Shown: one piece after another, positions 39,455-49,265 of the stretch | Layout of the letters: the number at the start of each line of letters is the position of its first letter | Position numbering within the stretch: position 1 is the first letter of the stretch | Assembly (NCBI GenBank): GCA_030949325.1 | Contig: JAUZSQ010000104.1 | Coordinates: 18,827-82,826 of the forward strand | DNA from: Sulfurovum sp. | Lineage (GTDB): Bacteria; Campylobacterota; Campylobacteria; Campylobacterales; Sulfurovaceae | DNA length: 64,000 nucleotides | Direction of reading: 5' to 3' | Translations under genes and position numbers: made by a program | The notes under the pieces: model-generated | Databases searched by the model: none | Told to the model about the DNA's origin: nothing | What the model saw: only the letters and a program-made list of their open reading frames with translations

Positions 39455-40468
39455 ATGATTTTAAGTATTGAATCTAGTTGTGATGATAGCTCTATAGCCA
39501 TTACACAAATAGACAACAAAAAACTCCTCTACCACAAAAAAATCTCTCAAGAAGAAGCACACTCTTGCTATGGTGGTGTCGTGCCTGAATTGGCTTCACG
39601 ACTTCATGCTGTGGCATTGCCTGAGATACTTCAAGAGACCAAGCAGTACTTCTCCAAGCTCAAAGCCATCGCGGTGACCAATCAACCAGGGCTAAGTGTG
39701 ACACTCCTAGAAGGGATTGCTATGGCAAAGACCTTGGCAGTCTTACACGATATTCCTCTCATCCCTGTGCATCATCTCAAAGGACATATCTATTCATTAT
39801 TTATAGAAAAAGAAGTGATATTTCCTCTGTTGGTGCTTCTCATCTCTGGAGGACATACGCAAATCATACGCGTAAGAGACTTTCATCACATGGAAATACT
39901 TGCTACGAGTATTGATGATTCTGTAGGAGAAAGCTTTGATAAATGTGCCAAGATGATGGGACTAGGCTATCCTGGGGGTCCTTTGGTAGAAGCCCTTGCA
40001 CTCCAAGGTGACGAAAACCGTTTTGATTTACCTATTCCTTTGCGTCACTCACCATTAATTGCCTTTTCTCTATCAGGACTCAAAAATGCTGTACGTCTCA
40101 AAGTAGAAGCCTGTGGAGGCAAAGAAAATATGAGTCAACAAGATAGGGCTGACCTGTCTGCTTCTTTTCAAAAAGCTGTGAAGCTTCACCTCTTGCAAAA
40201 AAGTAAGAAAATATTTGCCAAAGAATCTATCAAAGATTTTGCTATTGTAGGAGGAGCCTCTGCCAACGTATACATACGTTCTGCGTATCTAACACTCTGT
40301 CAAGAATTTGACAAGAATTTACATGTAGCCCCCCTCGCCTATTGTTCTGATAATGCAGCCATGATTGGACGCTACGCCCTTGATGCCTATGCACAAAAAG
40401 CCTTTGTCAACCCCCATAAAATTGATATTATTCGTACCAAAAAACAACAAGCAGGAATGCTACTTTAG
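39455..40468 (+). CDS. tsaD: tRNA N6-threonylcarbamoyladenosine transferase TsaD
   Basis: Essential enzyme of the t6A37 tRNA modification (Kae1/Gcp/YgjD family), transferring threonylcarbamoyl to A37. The ASKHA fold motifs are visible: [13 protein letters not shown] at the N-terminus, HHLKGHIYS with the metal-binding His pair near residue 107, LISGGHTQI, and [10 protein letters not shown]. The usual VAGGVSAN-like C-terminal motif appears as [11 protein letters not shown]. 337 aa is the normal length. It precedes gyrB by 115 bp in the same direction. Confidence 0.96.
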   Translation: MILSIESSCDDSSIAITQIDNKKLLYHKKISQEEAHSCYGGVVPELASRLHAVALPEILQETKQYFSKLKAIAVTNQPGLSVTLLEGIAMAKTLAVLHDIPLIPVHHLKGHIYSLFIEKEVIFPLLVLLISGGHTQIIRVRDFHHMEILATSIDDSVGESFDKCAKMMGLGYPGGPLVEALALQGDENRFDLPIPLRHSPLIAFSLSGLKNAVRLKVEACGGKENMSQQDRADLSASFQKAVKLHLLQKSKKIFAKESIKDFAIVGGASANVYIRSAYLTLCQEFDKNLHVAPLAYCSDNAAMIGRYALDAYAQKAFVNPHKIDIIRTKKQQAGMLL

Positions 40469-40583
40469 GAGACAATACACACTCAACCCTCATAGCGTCA
40501 TAAATCACGCCATTTAGCCCCCTTTCTAAGCCAAATTTGGCTAAAATAGATACCTTTATAAACCACTAAATACGGAGTAACTC

Positions 40584-43500
40584 ATGGCAGAATATGGTGC
40601 AAGTAATATCAAAGTCCTCAAAGGACTAGAAGCAGTAAGAAAACGACCAGGTATGTACATTGGTGATACTTCCACAAGAGGACTTCATCACCTCGTCTAT
40701 GAAGTTGTAGATAACTCTATTGATGAAGCAATGGCAGGGTATTGTGATACGATTAAAGTAATCATTACCAAAGCAGGTTCGGTCATTGTCGAAGACAATG
40801 GTAGAGGGATTCCTGTAGCCATTCATCCTACAGAAGGCATCTCAGCCGCGACGGTGGTTATGACCGTACTTCACGCAGGGGGGAAGTTTGACAAAGACAC
40901 CTACAAAGTCTCTGGTGGACTTCATGGTGTGGGTGTTTCTGTGGTCAATGCACTTTCTAAAGATTTGCATCTCACGGTCTTTAGGGAAGGTGCTTCTTTT
41001 GAACAAGATTTTAAAGCAGGTATTCCACAAGAAGCCTTGGTCAATACGGGCAATTCTCGTAAGCATGGAACCAAAATAGAATTTTGGCCAGATGATTCTA
41101 TTTTTACAGAAACCGTAGATTTCAAAAAAGAAATTTTGATGAAGCGTTTCAAAGAACTCTGTTACCTCGAATCCTAAAATTAGTATTGATTTTAGAGATG
41201 AGCGTGATGGTAGCAAAGAAGTGTATCATTTTGAAGGTGGTATCAAACAATTTGTAGAAGATATGAATACCAAAGAACCTCTTACTACGGCTCAATTCTT
41301 TCAAGGGAAAGCTGATGATATAGAAATTGATATTGCTTTGATGTATTGTGACGCAGACAGCGAAAAATCTCTCTCTTTTGTCAACAACATCAAAACAGCT
41401 GATGGTGGTACACACGAAGCAGGATTTAGAGCAGGACTTACGCGTTCAATGTCTAGCTATATCTCCAAAAATGCCAATGCCAAAGAAAAAGGTACGAAAG
41501 ATTACAGGAGATGACTGTAAAGAGGGATCTGATTGTCATCGTCTCTGTGCGTGTACCTGAACCACAATTTGAAGGGCAAACCAAAGGAAAACTAGGCTCT
41601 AGCTATGTACGTCCCTTGGTACACAAATTCTTCTCTGAAAATTTCAATAAATATTTGGAAGAAAATCCCATTGAAGCCAAAGCCATCATGGGTCAAGTCT
41701 TACTCGCAGCAAGAGGAAGAGACGCAGCCAAACGTGCCAAAGACTTGGTCAAACGCAAAGACTCAATGAGCATCGGAACCTTACCAGGGAAACTAGCAGA
41801 TTGTCAGAGTAAAGACCCTGCTATTTCGGAGATTTATTTAGTGGAAGGTGATTCGGCCGGGGGGTGTTGGTCAGCAGAAACTAAGGTAAAATGTGCTAAT
41901 GGGGAAGAAGTTCGAATGGATATTCTAGCCAAAGAACACTTAGAAGGCAAAGAGAATTTTATCTATACTTATAATCATCAAACAGATAAAATTGAATTAC
42001 AAAAAGTAAAAAATGCTTGGGAAACTAAAATTACGGATGATTTGCTTTATATTACCTTAGATAATGGGAAAAAAGAGTTGTGTACTTCTGACCATAAATG
42101 GCTTTGTAGAGATGGTTCTTATGTGGAAGCTAAGGATTTAAAAGAGGGTATGTCCATGATGCCTTTATACACAGAAATGAGAAAGTTTGGTACACATTAC
42201 CGAAAGCATACAAAAGAATTGAAAATTCATGAATATGAAATGGTTTCACATCCAAATAAAGGTGAAGACTTTACACATCATTTAGCCAATAATTGGAATT
42301 TAAAAAACAACATTTATATTCAAAGAGATGAAAAAGAAATCCATAGACACCATATTGATAAAAATCCTTTGAATAATAATCCATCCAATATAGAACAATT
42401 AACGCCAAAAGAACATATTTTTAAGCATCATGATGATTTTGATAAACAAACGCCTGAATATAAAGCGTATATGTCTAAAAAAATGAAAGAACAATCTAGT
42501 GAAATTTCTGAAAGAGTGATTAAAGATTGGGAAAATCCAGAATATCGTGCAAAATTTGATGGTCAACACAAAAGAATGCGAAAAATTCAAATTGAAAATG
42601 GGCAAATGAACACAGAACATTTTGCTGAATATTGGGCTAATGACACACATAGAGAAGAACAAAGTCAAAGAGTTACAAAATATTTTCAAGATAATCCTAA
42701 TGCAGTTGAAAACAATAGAAAGAAAGGAATCGCACAGTGGGATAACGAAGAACTCAAAGCATGGAGAGCCGAAGAAACTAGAAAACAGATGTCTAATCCC
42801 GATAATATAAAAAGAAAATTAGCCACAGAAAGAGAAACAAGGATTAAAAACTCTTTGGCACTTTTGAATACTGTGGGTATAGATAATTATGAGCAAGAAA
42901 GAAGTGAAACAAAAAATAGAAAAGTATTTATTATTAAAACACTTTTAGATAAAATTGATGAAAGTGAAAATTATCCATCATTTATCACTCCTCATGCCTT
43001 AATCCAAAGTAATTTATATACTTATAATCATCAAGTCCTAAAAGTAGAAAAATATACAGGAGAGCCTATAGCTGTATATGATATTGAAGTACCAAATACC
43101 CATAACTTTGCTTTGGCTTCTGGTGTCTTTGTGCATAATTCGGCCAAACAAGGAAGAGACAGAGTGTTTCCAAGCAATTCTGCCTCTCAAAGGTAAGATT
43201 CTTAAATGTTGAGAAAGCACGTTTAGAGAAGATACTCAAATCTGAAGAGATTAAAAATATGATTACAGCTTTGGGTTGTGGTATTGGGGAAGAATTTAAT
43301 GAAAGTAAACTCCGTTATCACAAAGTCATTATTATGACCGATGCCGATGTGGATGGAAGTCATATTCAGACACTGCTTCTTACCTTTTTCTTTAGATTTT
43401 TGAAGCCTATTATTGAAAAAGGCTATTTATATCTTGCCCAACCTCCTTTGTATCGTTACAAAAAAGGAAAGAATGAGATATATCTTAAAGATGAAAAATC

Positions 43501-44179
43501 TTTGAATGATTATTTGATTGAAACAGGTATTTCTGCTATTGAATCTAATACTATGGGACATAATGACTTGGTGGATTTGTTTAAACTTGTAGCCTATTAT
43601 CGTATGACACTCAAAGAGATTGAAAAGCGTTTTGCCTTGCCTGAGGTCTTGCGTTATATGATTGAAAATCCTGATGTCGCTGGTCAAAGTATCTCAGAAC
43701 TCTCTGAGACTATTGAAAACTATATCGCTACACTAGGCTATAATATTTTGAATAAAAGTACCAATGAAGAGAGTATTCACCTCTTTGTACAAACCAAAGA
43801 TGGGCTAGAAGAGTTGATTGTGGATGATATTCTCTTTAGTAATCCTCATTATAATGAAGCGATTAATATCAACCAAAAGATACAAGCACATATTACCGAT
43901 GAATTTAAAGACAAAGATTTATTGACACTCTTTGAGCTTGTAGAAAGTTCAGCCAAAAAAGGTGCGTATATCCAACGCTACAAAGGTCTAGGAGAGATGA
44001 ATCCTGAACAACTTTGGGAGACTACGATGACCCCTGAGAACAGAAGACTACTTCAAGTCAAAATTGGTGATGATGAAGAAGCCTCTGATACTTTTGTCCT
44101 CTTTATGGGTGATGAAGTTGAACCAAGAAGAAACTACATTGAAAGCCATGCCAAAGATGTCAAGCATTTGGATGTCTAA
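40584..44179 (+). CDS. gyrB: DNA gyrase subunit B with an in-frame intein; several frameshifts
   Basis: ATPase subunit of DNA gyrase. The N-terminal GHKL ATPase is clear ([22 protein letters not shown] and [15 protein letters not shown]). The toprim EGDSAGG motif ends at 41864, where a 425-residue intein is inserted, and the gene resumes with SAKQGRDR at 43140. The toprim DADVDGSHI near 43340 and the C-terminal [15 protein letters not shown] follow. Single extra bases near 41175, 41495-41530, 43170 and 43205 split the host frame, while the intein itself is unbroken. Removing each extra base restores the standard GyrB sequence. Because the gene is essential, sequencing errors are the best explanation. 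An EAL-type gene follows with a one-base overlap. Confidence 0.94.
41865..43139 (+). other. GyrB intein with HNH homing endonuclease (425 aa)
   Basis: Protein-splicing element inserted between the last Gly of EGDSAGG and the Ser of SAKQGRD. The first residue is Cys1 (CWSAETKV). Block B has the TSDHKW motif (Thr and His). The C-terminal splice block is [20 protein letters not shown], ending in His-Asn before the +1 Ser nucleophile, so all splicing residues are present. The middle contains an HNH nuclease ([20 protein letters not shown], residues around 158-177) and a following lysine-rich helical part. The unit is more AT-rich than the gyrB exteins. Confidence 0.93.
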
Positions 44180-45606
44180 TGTTAATATCACAAAAAGAAG
44201 AACGTGAAAGACGCTTTACCCTTGCACTCCGTGCAGGGATTCCTCTACTTACGCTTATTGCTTTGGTTTTTTTTAGTACTTTTACTCAGGATGATGTCTT
44301 TGTATTGACCATTAGAGATGGGGTACTGCTTACGGCTATTACTTTTATTACTATTTATTTTATCTACTTCTTAATGAACCTTTCTGTACAAGAGAGTCTT
44401 ATAGATGAAGCCACGCAAGGCTTCAACAAAAAGGCTTTTATTCAACGATTGGCACAGTATAAACCTACGACTTTGGCTTGTATCAATATTGAGAACCTAC
44501 AAGTTTTGAGTGAACATTATAGTGCTGAACAAATAGATAATCTGCTCTATAGTATTACCCAAAAGATTCACTTACTCTTTAAGCAACATGGTCTCAATAA
44601 CGTACTTATTGGGCGACAAAGAGGCTCGGAGTTCGTCATCGCTTTGCAAGAAGAAAATCAAGATGTCCTCACACTCTTGGATAAGATGGTCAATCAAAAT
44701 AGCCATATTAATGATATAGAAATAGAGTATAAATTTTCAGTCATCAGTAATAGTAACAATGATTTTGAAAAGATGATTATACAACTCAGAGATATAATTG
44801 CCAGTCAATCCTTGGATAAATCCCAAGAAATCACCCAAGAAGAACCCAAAGATGCAAAAGAACTTTCACTCATAGAAAAAGATGTCATTCACGCCATTCA
44901 AAACAAAACCTTACTTCTTTCTTTTCGTCCTTTACTCAATACCAAAACGAATGATATTGATACCTATGAGATTGCTGTGAAGCTCAAATCCTTGGGTAAT
45001 CCACATATCTTACCACGCGTATTTTTACCTATTGTCAACCGTTTGGGTCTAGGCAGAGAATATGATTTTATGCTCACCCAACATATTATGACACTCCTTC
45101 CCCTTGTAGATGAACGTATTGCATTTACCTTTAACCTCTCTCCTTTTTCATTGAGAGATAAAGGGTTTCAAGAGAAGTTATTTACCCACCTACAAACTAC
45201 CAAGGTCAATCCTTCTAGGCTCATTATCCAACTCTATGAGCGTAAAACCCACCATGATTTGAGTGGATATCTCAAAACACTCAAAGACTTTAGGCGTAAA
45301 GGGATGCGTATTTGTATTGATAACTTTGGTTCATCCAATGCCTCTATGGAATATATCAAACATTTCAAATTTGATGTGGTACAGTTTGATAGGGATTATG
45401 TCACAGACTTAAACAATGAAACCAGCTATGCCATGCTACAATCACTCATCAAAATGTCCAAAGACTTAAAAGTTATTACCGTTGCCAAATGGGTAGATAA
45501 TGATACTCAAAAAGACAAGCTCTACCAATTAGGGATTGACTATATCCAAGGTTTTGGGGTCAGTAAACCTCTCAATGAGACAGAACTTATTCAACGATAT
45601 AATTAA
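44179..45606 (+). CDS. Membrane protein with degenerate GGDEF and EAL domains
   Basis: A 475-residue protein. It has two N-terminal membrane helices (about residues 18-35 and 45-65), a GGDEF-like domain whose signature is degraded to RGSEF, and a C-terminal EAL-like domain. In the EAL domain the signature reads YEIAVKL, the DDFG motif reads DNFGSSN, and QGFGVSKPL remains. Loss of several metal-binding residues suggests it senses or scaffolds rather than makes or degrades cyclic di-GMP. The start overlaps the gyrB stop by one base, so it is translated with gyrB. Confidence 0.85.
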   Translation: MLISQKEERERRFTLALRAGIPLLTLIALVFFSTFTQDDVFVLTIRDGVLLTAITFITIYFIYFLMNLSVQESLIDEATQGFNKKAFIQRLAQYKPTTLACINIENLQVLSEHYSAEQIDNLLYSITQKIHLLFKQHGLNNVLIGRQRGSEFVIALQEENQDVLTLLDKMVNQNSHINDIEIEYKFSVISNSNNDFEKMIIQLRDIIASQSLDKSQEITQEEPKDAKELSLIEKDVIHAIQNKTLLLSFRPLLNTKTNDIDTYEIAVKLKSLGNPHILPRVFLPIVNRLGLGREYDFMLTQHIMTLLPLVDERIAFTFNLSPFSLRDKGFQEKLFTHLQTTKVNPSRLIIQLYERKTHHDLSGYLKTLKDFRRKGMRICIDNFGSSNASMEYIKHFKFDVVQFDRDYVTDLNNETSYAMLQSLIKMSKDLKVITVAKWVDNDTQKDKLYQLGIDYIQGFGVSKPLNETELIQRYN

Positions 45607-45615
45607 AGGAATAGT

Positions 45616-45993
45616 ATGAAATACGGTGCACAAGAAATAGCAGATTTTAATATCAACCATGAGGACAACTTTTGGCCCAATACCCACAAGAAGAACTATA
45701 GCATTCGCATAGAGCTTCCTGAGTTTATGTGTCTATGTCCACGTTCTGGCTATCCTGACTTTGCTACACTTACCCTCATCTATCAGCCAGACACGCTCGT
45801 CATAGAACTCAAAGCCCTCAAAATTTATATCAATTCCTTTATGCACAGACAGGTCTCACACGAAAATGTAGTCAATGAGATATATGATGCACTCCACAGT
45901 AAACTCTCCCCCAAATCTATGAAACTCATCGCAAACTTTAATCCTAGAGGCAACGTACATACCGTCATAGAAATAGACAGTAAAGACAACTAA
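45616..45993 (+). CDS. queF: NADPH-dependent preQ0 reductase QueF
   Basis: Reduces 7-cyano-7-deazaguanine to the aminomethyl form for queuosine in tRNA. The unimodular QueF fold is seen: the catalytic Cys in FMCLCPRSGYPDFA, Asp in the same motif, and the ELKALKIYINSF motif with the substrate Glu. 125 aa is the usual short form. It starts 9 nt after the preceding gene, so it is likely in the gyrB operon. Confidence 0.95.
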   Translation: MKYGAQEIADFNINHEDNFWPNTHKKNYSIRIELPEFMCLCPRSGYPDFATLTLIYQPDTLVIELKALKIYINSFMHRQVSHENVVNEIYDALHSKLSPKSMKLIANFNPRGNVHTVIEIDSKDN

Positions 45994-46010
45994 GCATTAT
46001 CCCTTACGCT

Positions 46011-46376
46011 TTATATCTTGATAAACAAGATATATCGCTTTTGCTCTTCATTCTTACCAAACCCTACGATTTCCATATTTTGATACTCGCTATTGACATC
46101 TATACTAAGTCTATACATCATAGCCTCCATATCAAGTATCAACAGTGAGGGGATAAGTGCTTGGATAGTCAAGCTCTTTTGCTTAGTGTCTATAGAAAAC
46201 TGTAAGACCTTACGCTCTGTATCTACCACAAAGGTATGCAGTGCTGCTTCTCCTGCGTAAATGAGTTTGGAGCTATCATTGACATCTTCTTTGAGTAATC
46301 CAGCAGTCACACTATACGAAGCATTATTACTTATGGTTTCACGAATATCTTCTATTAAGTCTATGATATATTTCAT
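46011..46376 (-). CDS. Hypothetical protein downstream of Rpn-family nuclease
   Basis: A 121-residue cytoplasmic protein with no recognised family; beta-strand rich. Its ATG overlaps the stop of the Rpn-type gene by 4 nt, so both are translated together. Convergent with queF, 17 nt away. A partner role for the nuclease-like protein is possible but unsupported by sequence. Confidence 0.6.
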   Translation of the reverse strand: MKYIIDLIEDIRETISNNASYSVTAGLLKEDVNDSSKLIYAGEAALHTFVVDTERKVLQFSIDTKQKSLTIQALIPSLLILDMEAMMYRLSIDVNSEYQNMEIVGFGKNEEQKRYILFIKI

Positions 46377-47251
46377 ATTTTTCCTAGTGATGTAATTTCA
46401 TCTTCACTCAAACCTGTAATCATTATAATAGTCTCCATATCAAGACCCTTGAGTAAAGATTTTTGGGCTATTTCTAAAGATTTGTTTTTTGCTCCTTCTT
46501 CTTTGCCTTCTTCTCTGCCTTCTTCTTTACTCTCATTTTTTGCAGTACTCAGTACATTCACCCAATCTCGATAGTGCTTGAGGCTTATCTCATATTCTTT
46601 GCGTGTTTGGGGTTTCATTTTGGCTAATTCGGAGATGATAAATGCTTCTTCAATAATATCCCCTTTAAAACTCTCTGGAATTTCATCTAAGTCTGTCAAT
46701 GTATTAAAAAACCAAAGCCACATTTCTAAGTGTGTAGAAAGTTCTTTTTCTTTTTTCTTAAACTTGGGAAGTTCAATATAAATGAAGTTGAGTTTATCAT
46801 ACATCAAAGCATCACTGTATTTATCTCTAATTTGTCCATGATGGATATAATTATCTCCAAATGCTTCTACTTCAAAATCCAAAATACCTATAAAATAAAT
46901 AGGGGTAAGATTAAAATTCCATGTCCCTCTTATCGCTTGTTCTTGTACAGGAAAAGAGGTATAATATAAAGCTCTATCTTGAAAATATTCTTGCTTCACC
47001 CTTTGGAGTTCTACGATAAAAAGTGAGCCTTTTTCATCGGTACAAGAAATGTCATAAATCGCTTTTCTATCTTCATTACTCATCCCTACATATTCATTTT
47101 TATTAAAAATAATAGAAACTATTTTCTCTTCTAAATCCAATAAATCATTCAAAAAACTAATCAAAAGTGGTTTAGACTCTTCACTTCCAAATATTCTTTT
47201 AAATCCAAAGTCTGTAAAGGGATTGACAAAAGTACCTAAGTTTGAACACAT
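46373..47251 (-). CDS. Rpn family PD-(D/E)XK nuclease / transposase-like protein
   Basis: A 292-residue member of the Rpn/PDDEXK-type (transposase_31-like) family, linked to recombination and anti-phage roles. The N-terminal FVNPFTDFGFKRIFGSEESK and the core IYDISCTDEKGSLFIVELQR, with Asp and Glu-x-Gln catalytic positions, are characteristic. A charged Glu/Lys-repeat helix (GREEGKEEGAK) precedes the C-terminal helix. I prefer the second Met (47251) as start. These genes spread between strains, so recent transfer is possible. Confidence 0.88.
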   Translation of the reverse strand: MCSNLGTFVNPFTDFGFKRIFGSEESKPLLISFLNDLLDLEEKIVSIIFNKNEYVGMSNEDRKAIYDISCTDEKGSLFIVELQRVKQEYFQDRALYYTSFPVQEQAIRGTWNFNLTPIYFIGILDFEVEAFGDNYIHHGQIRDKYSDALMYDKLNFIYIELPKFKKKEKELSTHLEMWLWFFNTLTDLDEIPESFKGDIIEEAFIISELAKMKPQTRKEYEISLKHYRDWVNVLSTAKNESKEEGREEGKEEGAKNKSLEIAQKSLLKGLDMETIIMITGLSEDEITSLGKI

Positions 47252-47263
47252 AATCACTCCTAT

Positions 47264-49234
47264 TTATAAAAATTTAGATAAATCTTCTACTAAATGCTGT
47301 GCATCTTTGCTACGGATATAAAGTACCCTAGCATCATGCAAAGTTACTTTTAACAAAGGTTTCCAAAAGCGTATGCCTATACCATAAGTATGGCTCACTT
47401 TATTCCAAGACCAAGGTACAACGCTGAGCGTATCAATTTTATTTTTGGCGATAAACACAGAAGTACTTCCCCGAAAGAACATACCCTCTTTGAGCATATC
47501 AAGACGAGACAATGATTTGATACAACAGACTCTTACTATAACGATAAAAAGAATCAGATAATAGCTAAACGAACCAATACTATATACATAACTATAGGGT
47601 GTATCTACAGAAGAAGCATAATAAGGATTGTCAAATATCCACATAAAAAGGAAGTATTCACTCCATTCGGATAAAAGCACGGCTATCATAAAAATGACTA
47701 TAAATTTCCAAAATAAGACAAAACGATTGCCTATTCTTCTCGTTAACAGCACATCCCTTTGGGTATAGTAGATAGGTATGCCTTTTTGCTTAGATACTAT
47801 GATACCTCCTCGAATATAAATAACGATAACTACAAAGAACATAAGTAGCGTGAGTATCAATATATCAAAAGGAAAGAAATAATAATCGCTATAGATATAA
47901 CTATAGGCATTTTGCTTTGTAAATGCTTCAGAAATACTCTCTTGAAACTCTTCTTTTGTAATACTAGAAAAAATAGCAAAAGGAGTACTGTCAAAAATTT
48001 GATGATACTCTTGTAGATATTCTTGAGCAGATATTAACTCCAATAAAGTCGCACTATCATGTTCTAATGCGCTATAATACACAGAAGATTGCTTTAATGC
48101 CTCTGCTATTTCCTTATCCTCTATCTTGAGACTATCTGCATATATCTTCTTTTGTACTAACTGTATATTCTCATCAAGCGATGCATGTAAAGACCCAAAA
48201 TTCACCCCTGTCATCACAGCATTAGCACGGCTATGATAAAAATCATTGACACTATAGGTTTGTCCTAAGGTATTGCGTAAAAGTTGTTGCATTTTAGTGG
48301 CTAAGTATTCACTGTACGCATCAAGAATCAAATACTTTTTATAGTCATCCAAAATATACTTGGTACCAAGGTACGCATAGTTTTTGGATGCACCTATCTT
48401 ATAACTCTGGTGGGGTTTGTTGTTGAGTGTTGCATTATAAGGAGGTTCTTTAGCTGTTTTTGTTCCTTGTTTCTGAGATGTTCCAAATTCTTTTTCTATC
48501 AATAATCGCATCTTTTTGGCTTCAAAGTTACCCACCACTTTGAGTAGCATATTTTGAGGATAATAATAAGTATTATAATGATGCATTACTTCTTCTAAGC
48601 TAAAGTCTGTATTATTCTTCCTGTAAAAATAGCTATCTAGGTATTCTTTTCGCTGGGTTAATCCAAATTCATTGGTATAAATATCTTCCTTGTTGGGGAA
48701 GATTTTAGCCAAGTATTTCAATGTTGATTTGAGGCTATAACCCAAGTGATGATACCAGTGGAATGCTCCTATTTCAACTTGTAATGCCTTTTTTTCTATC
48801 TCCAAATCACTATCAGAGACTACTTTATCCAACAACATTTGTGCAAAAATTTCTACCAACCAATAAGATTTATTACTGTCTATCGTTGCTTCATACGATG
48901 TTTCATACTGACTCGTATATCCATTGATATAAGTCGCCCCTTCTTCTTTGATATAGTCTAAGTAATCATGATAGGGGATTCTCTCATCACGAAAGATAAG
49001 ATGTTCAAGAAGATGTGAGATACCTGCATTTGCCTTATCTTCAATATCCATACCAACTTTTACACTAAGGATGATTTGGGTATTACTGACTTGCTTATCA
49101 CTGAGCATATAGACTTGTAACCCATTAGAGAGTTTAAAGTATTCAATATTTTTATAAGGGTCATCTATGCCTTGTCCCAAAAGCATTATCGGTAAAATTA
49201 ACAATGAGAAAAGTCTCTGTATAAGTATATTCAT
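47264..49234 (-). CDS. M16 zinc peptidase with C-terminal membrane helices and PH-like tail
   Basis: A 656-residue protein. After a signal peptide (LFSLLILPIMLLGQG) comes an M16 (insulinase/pitrilysin) domain with the inverted zinc motif HLLEH near residue 71 and the downstream Glu in KKALQVEIGAF. The second M16 half follows to about residue 440. Then three membrane helices occur between roughly 455 and 590, and finally a cytoplasmic segment of about 75 residues rich in beta strands, PH-like in pattern. Secreted M16 proteases normally lack such a tail, so this is an unusual membrane-anchored form. The PH call is tentative. Confidence 0.8.
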   Translation of the reverse strand: MNILIQRLFSLLILPIMLLGQGIDDPYKNIEYFKLSNGLQVYMLSDKQVSNTQIILSVKVGMDIEDKANAGISHLLEHLIFRDERIPYHDYLDYIKEEGATYINGYTSQYETSYEATIDSNKSYWLVEIFAQMLLDKVVSDSDLEIEKKALQVEIGAFHWYHHLGYSLKSTLKYLAKIFPNKEDIYTNEFGLTQRKEYLDSYFYRKNNTDFSLEEVMHHYNTYYYPQNMLLKVVGNFEAKKMRLLIEKEFGTSQKQGTKTAKEPPYNATLNNKPHQSYKIGASKNYAYLGTKYILDDYKKYLILDAYSEYLATKMQQLLRNTLGQTYSVNDFYHSRANAVMTGVNFGSLHASLDENIQLVQKKIYADSLKIEDKEIAEALKQSSVYYSALEHDSATLLELISAQEYLQEYHQIFDSTPFAIFSSITKEEFQESISEAFTKQNAYSYIYSDYYFFPFDILILTLLMFFVVIVIYIRGGIIVSKQKGIPIYYTQRDVLLTRRIGNRFVLFWKFIVIFMIAVLLSEWSEYFLFMWIFDNPYYASSVDTPYSYVYSIGSFSYYLILFIVIVRVCCIKSLSRLDMLKEGMFFRGSTSVFIAKNKIDTLSVVPWSWNKVSHTYGIGIRFWKPLLKVTLHDARVLYIRSKDAQHLVEDLSKFL

Positions 49235-49265
49235 AACACAGAGTGTACAATAAAAAGCCTCCTAT

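Noticed and set aside
40584-44179. gyrB as a true pseudogene
   Set aside because: Each break is a single base whose removal restores conserved sequence, and gyrase is essential.
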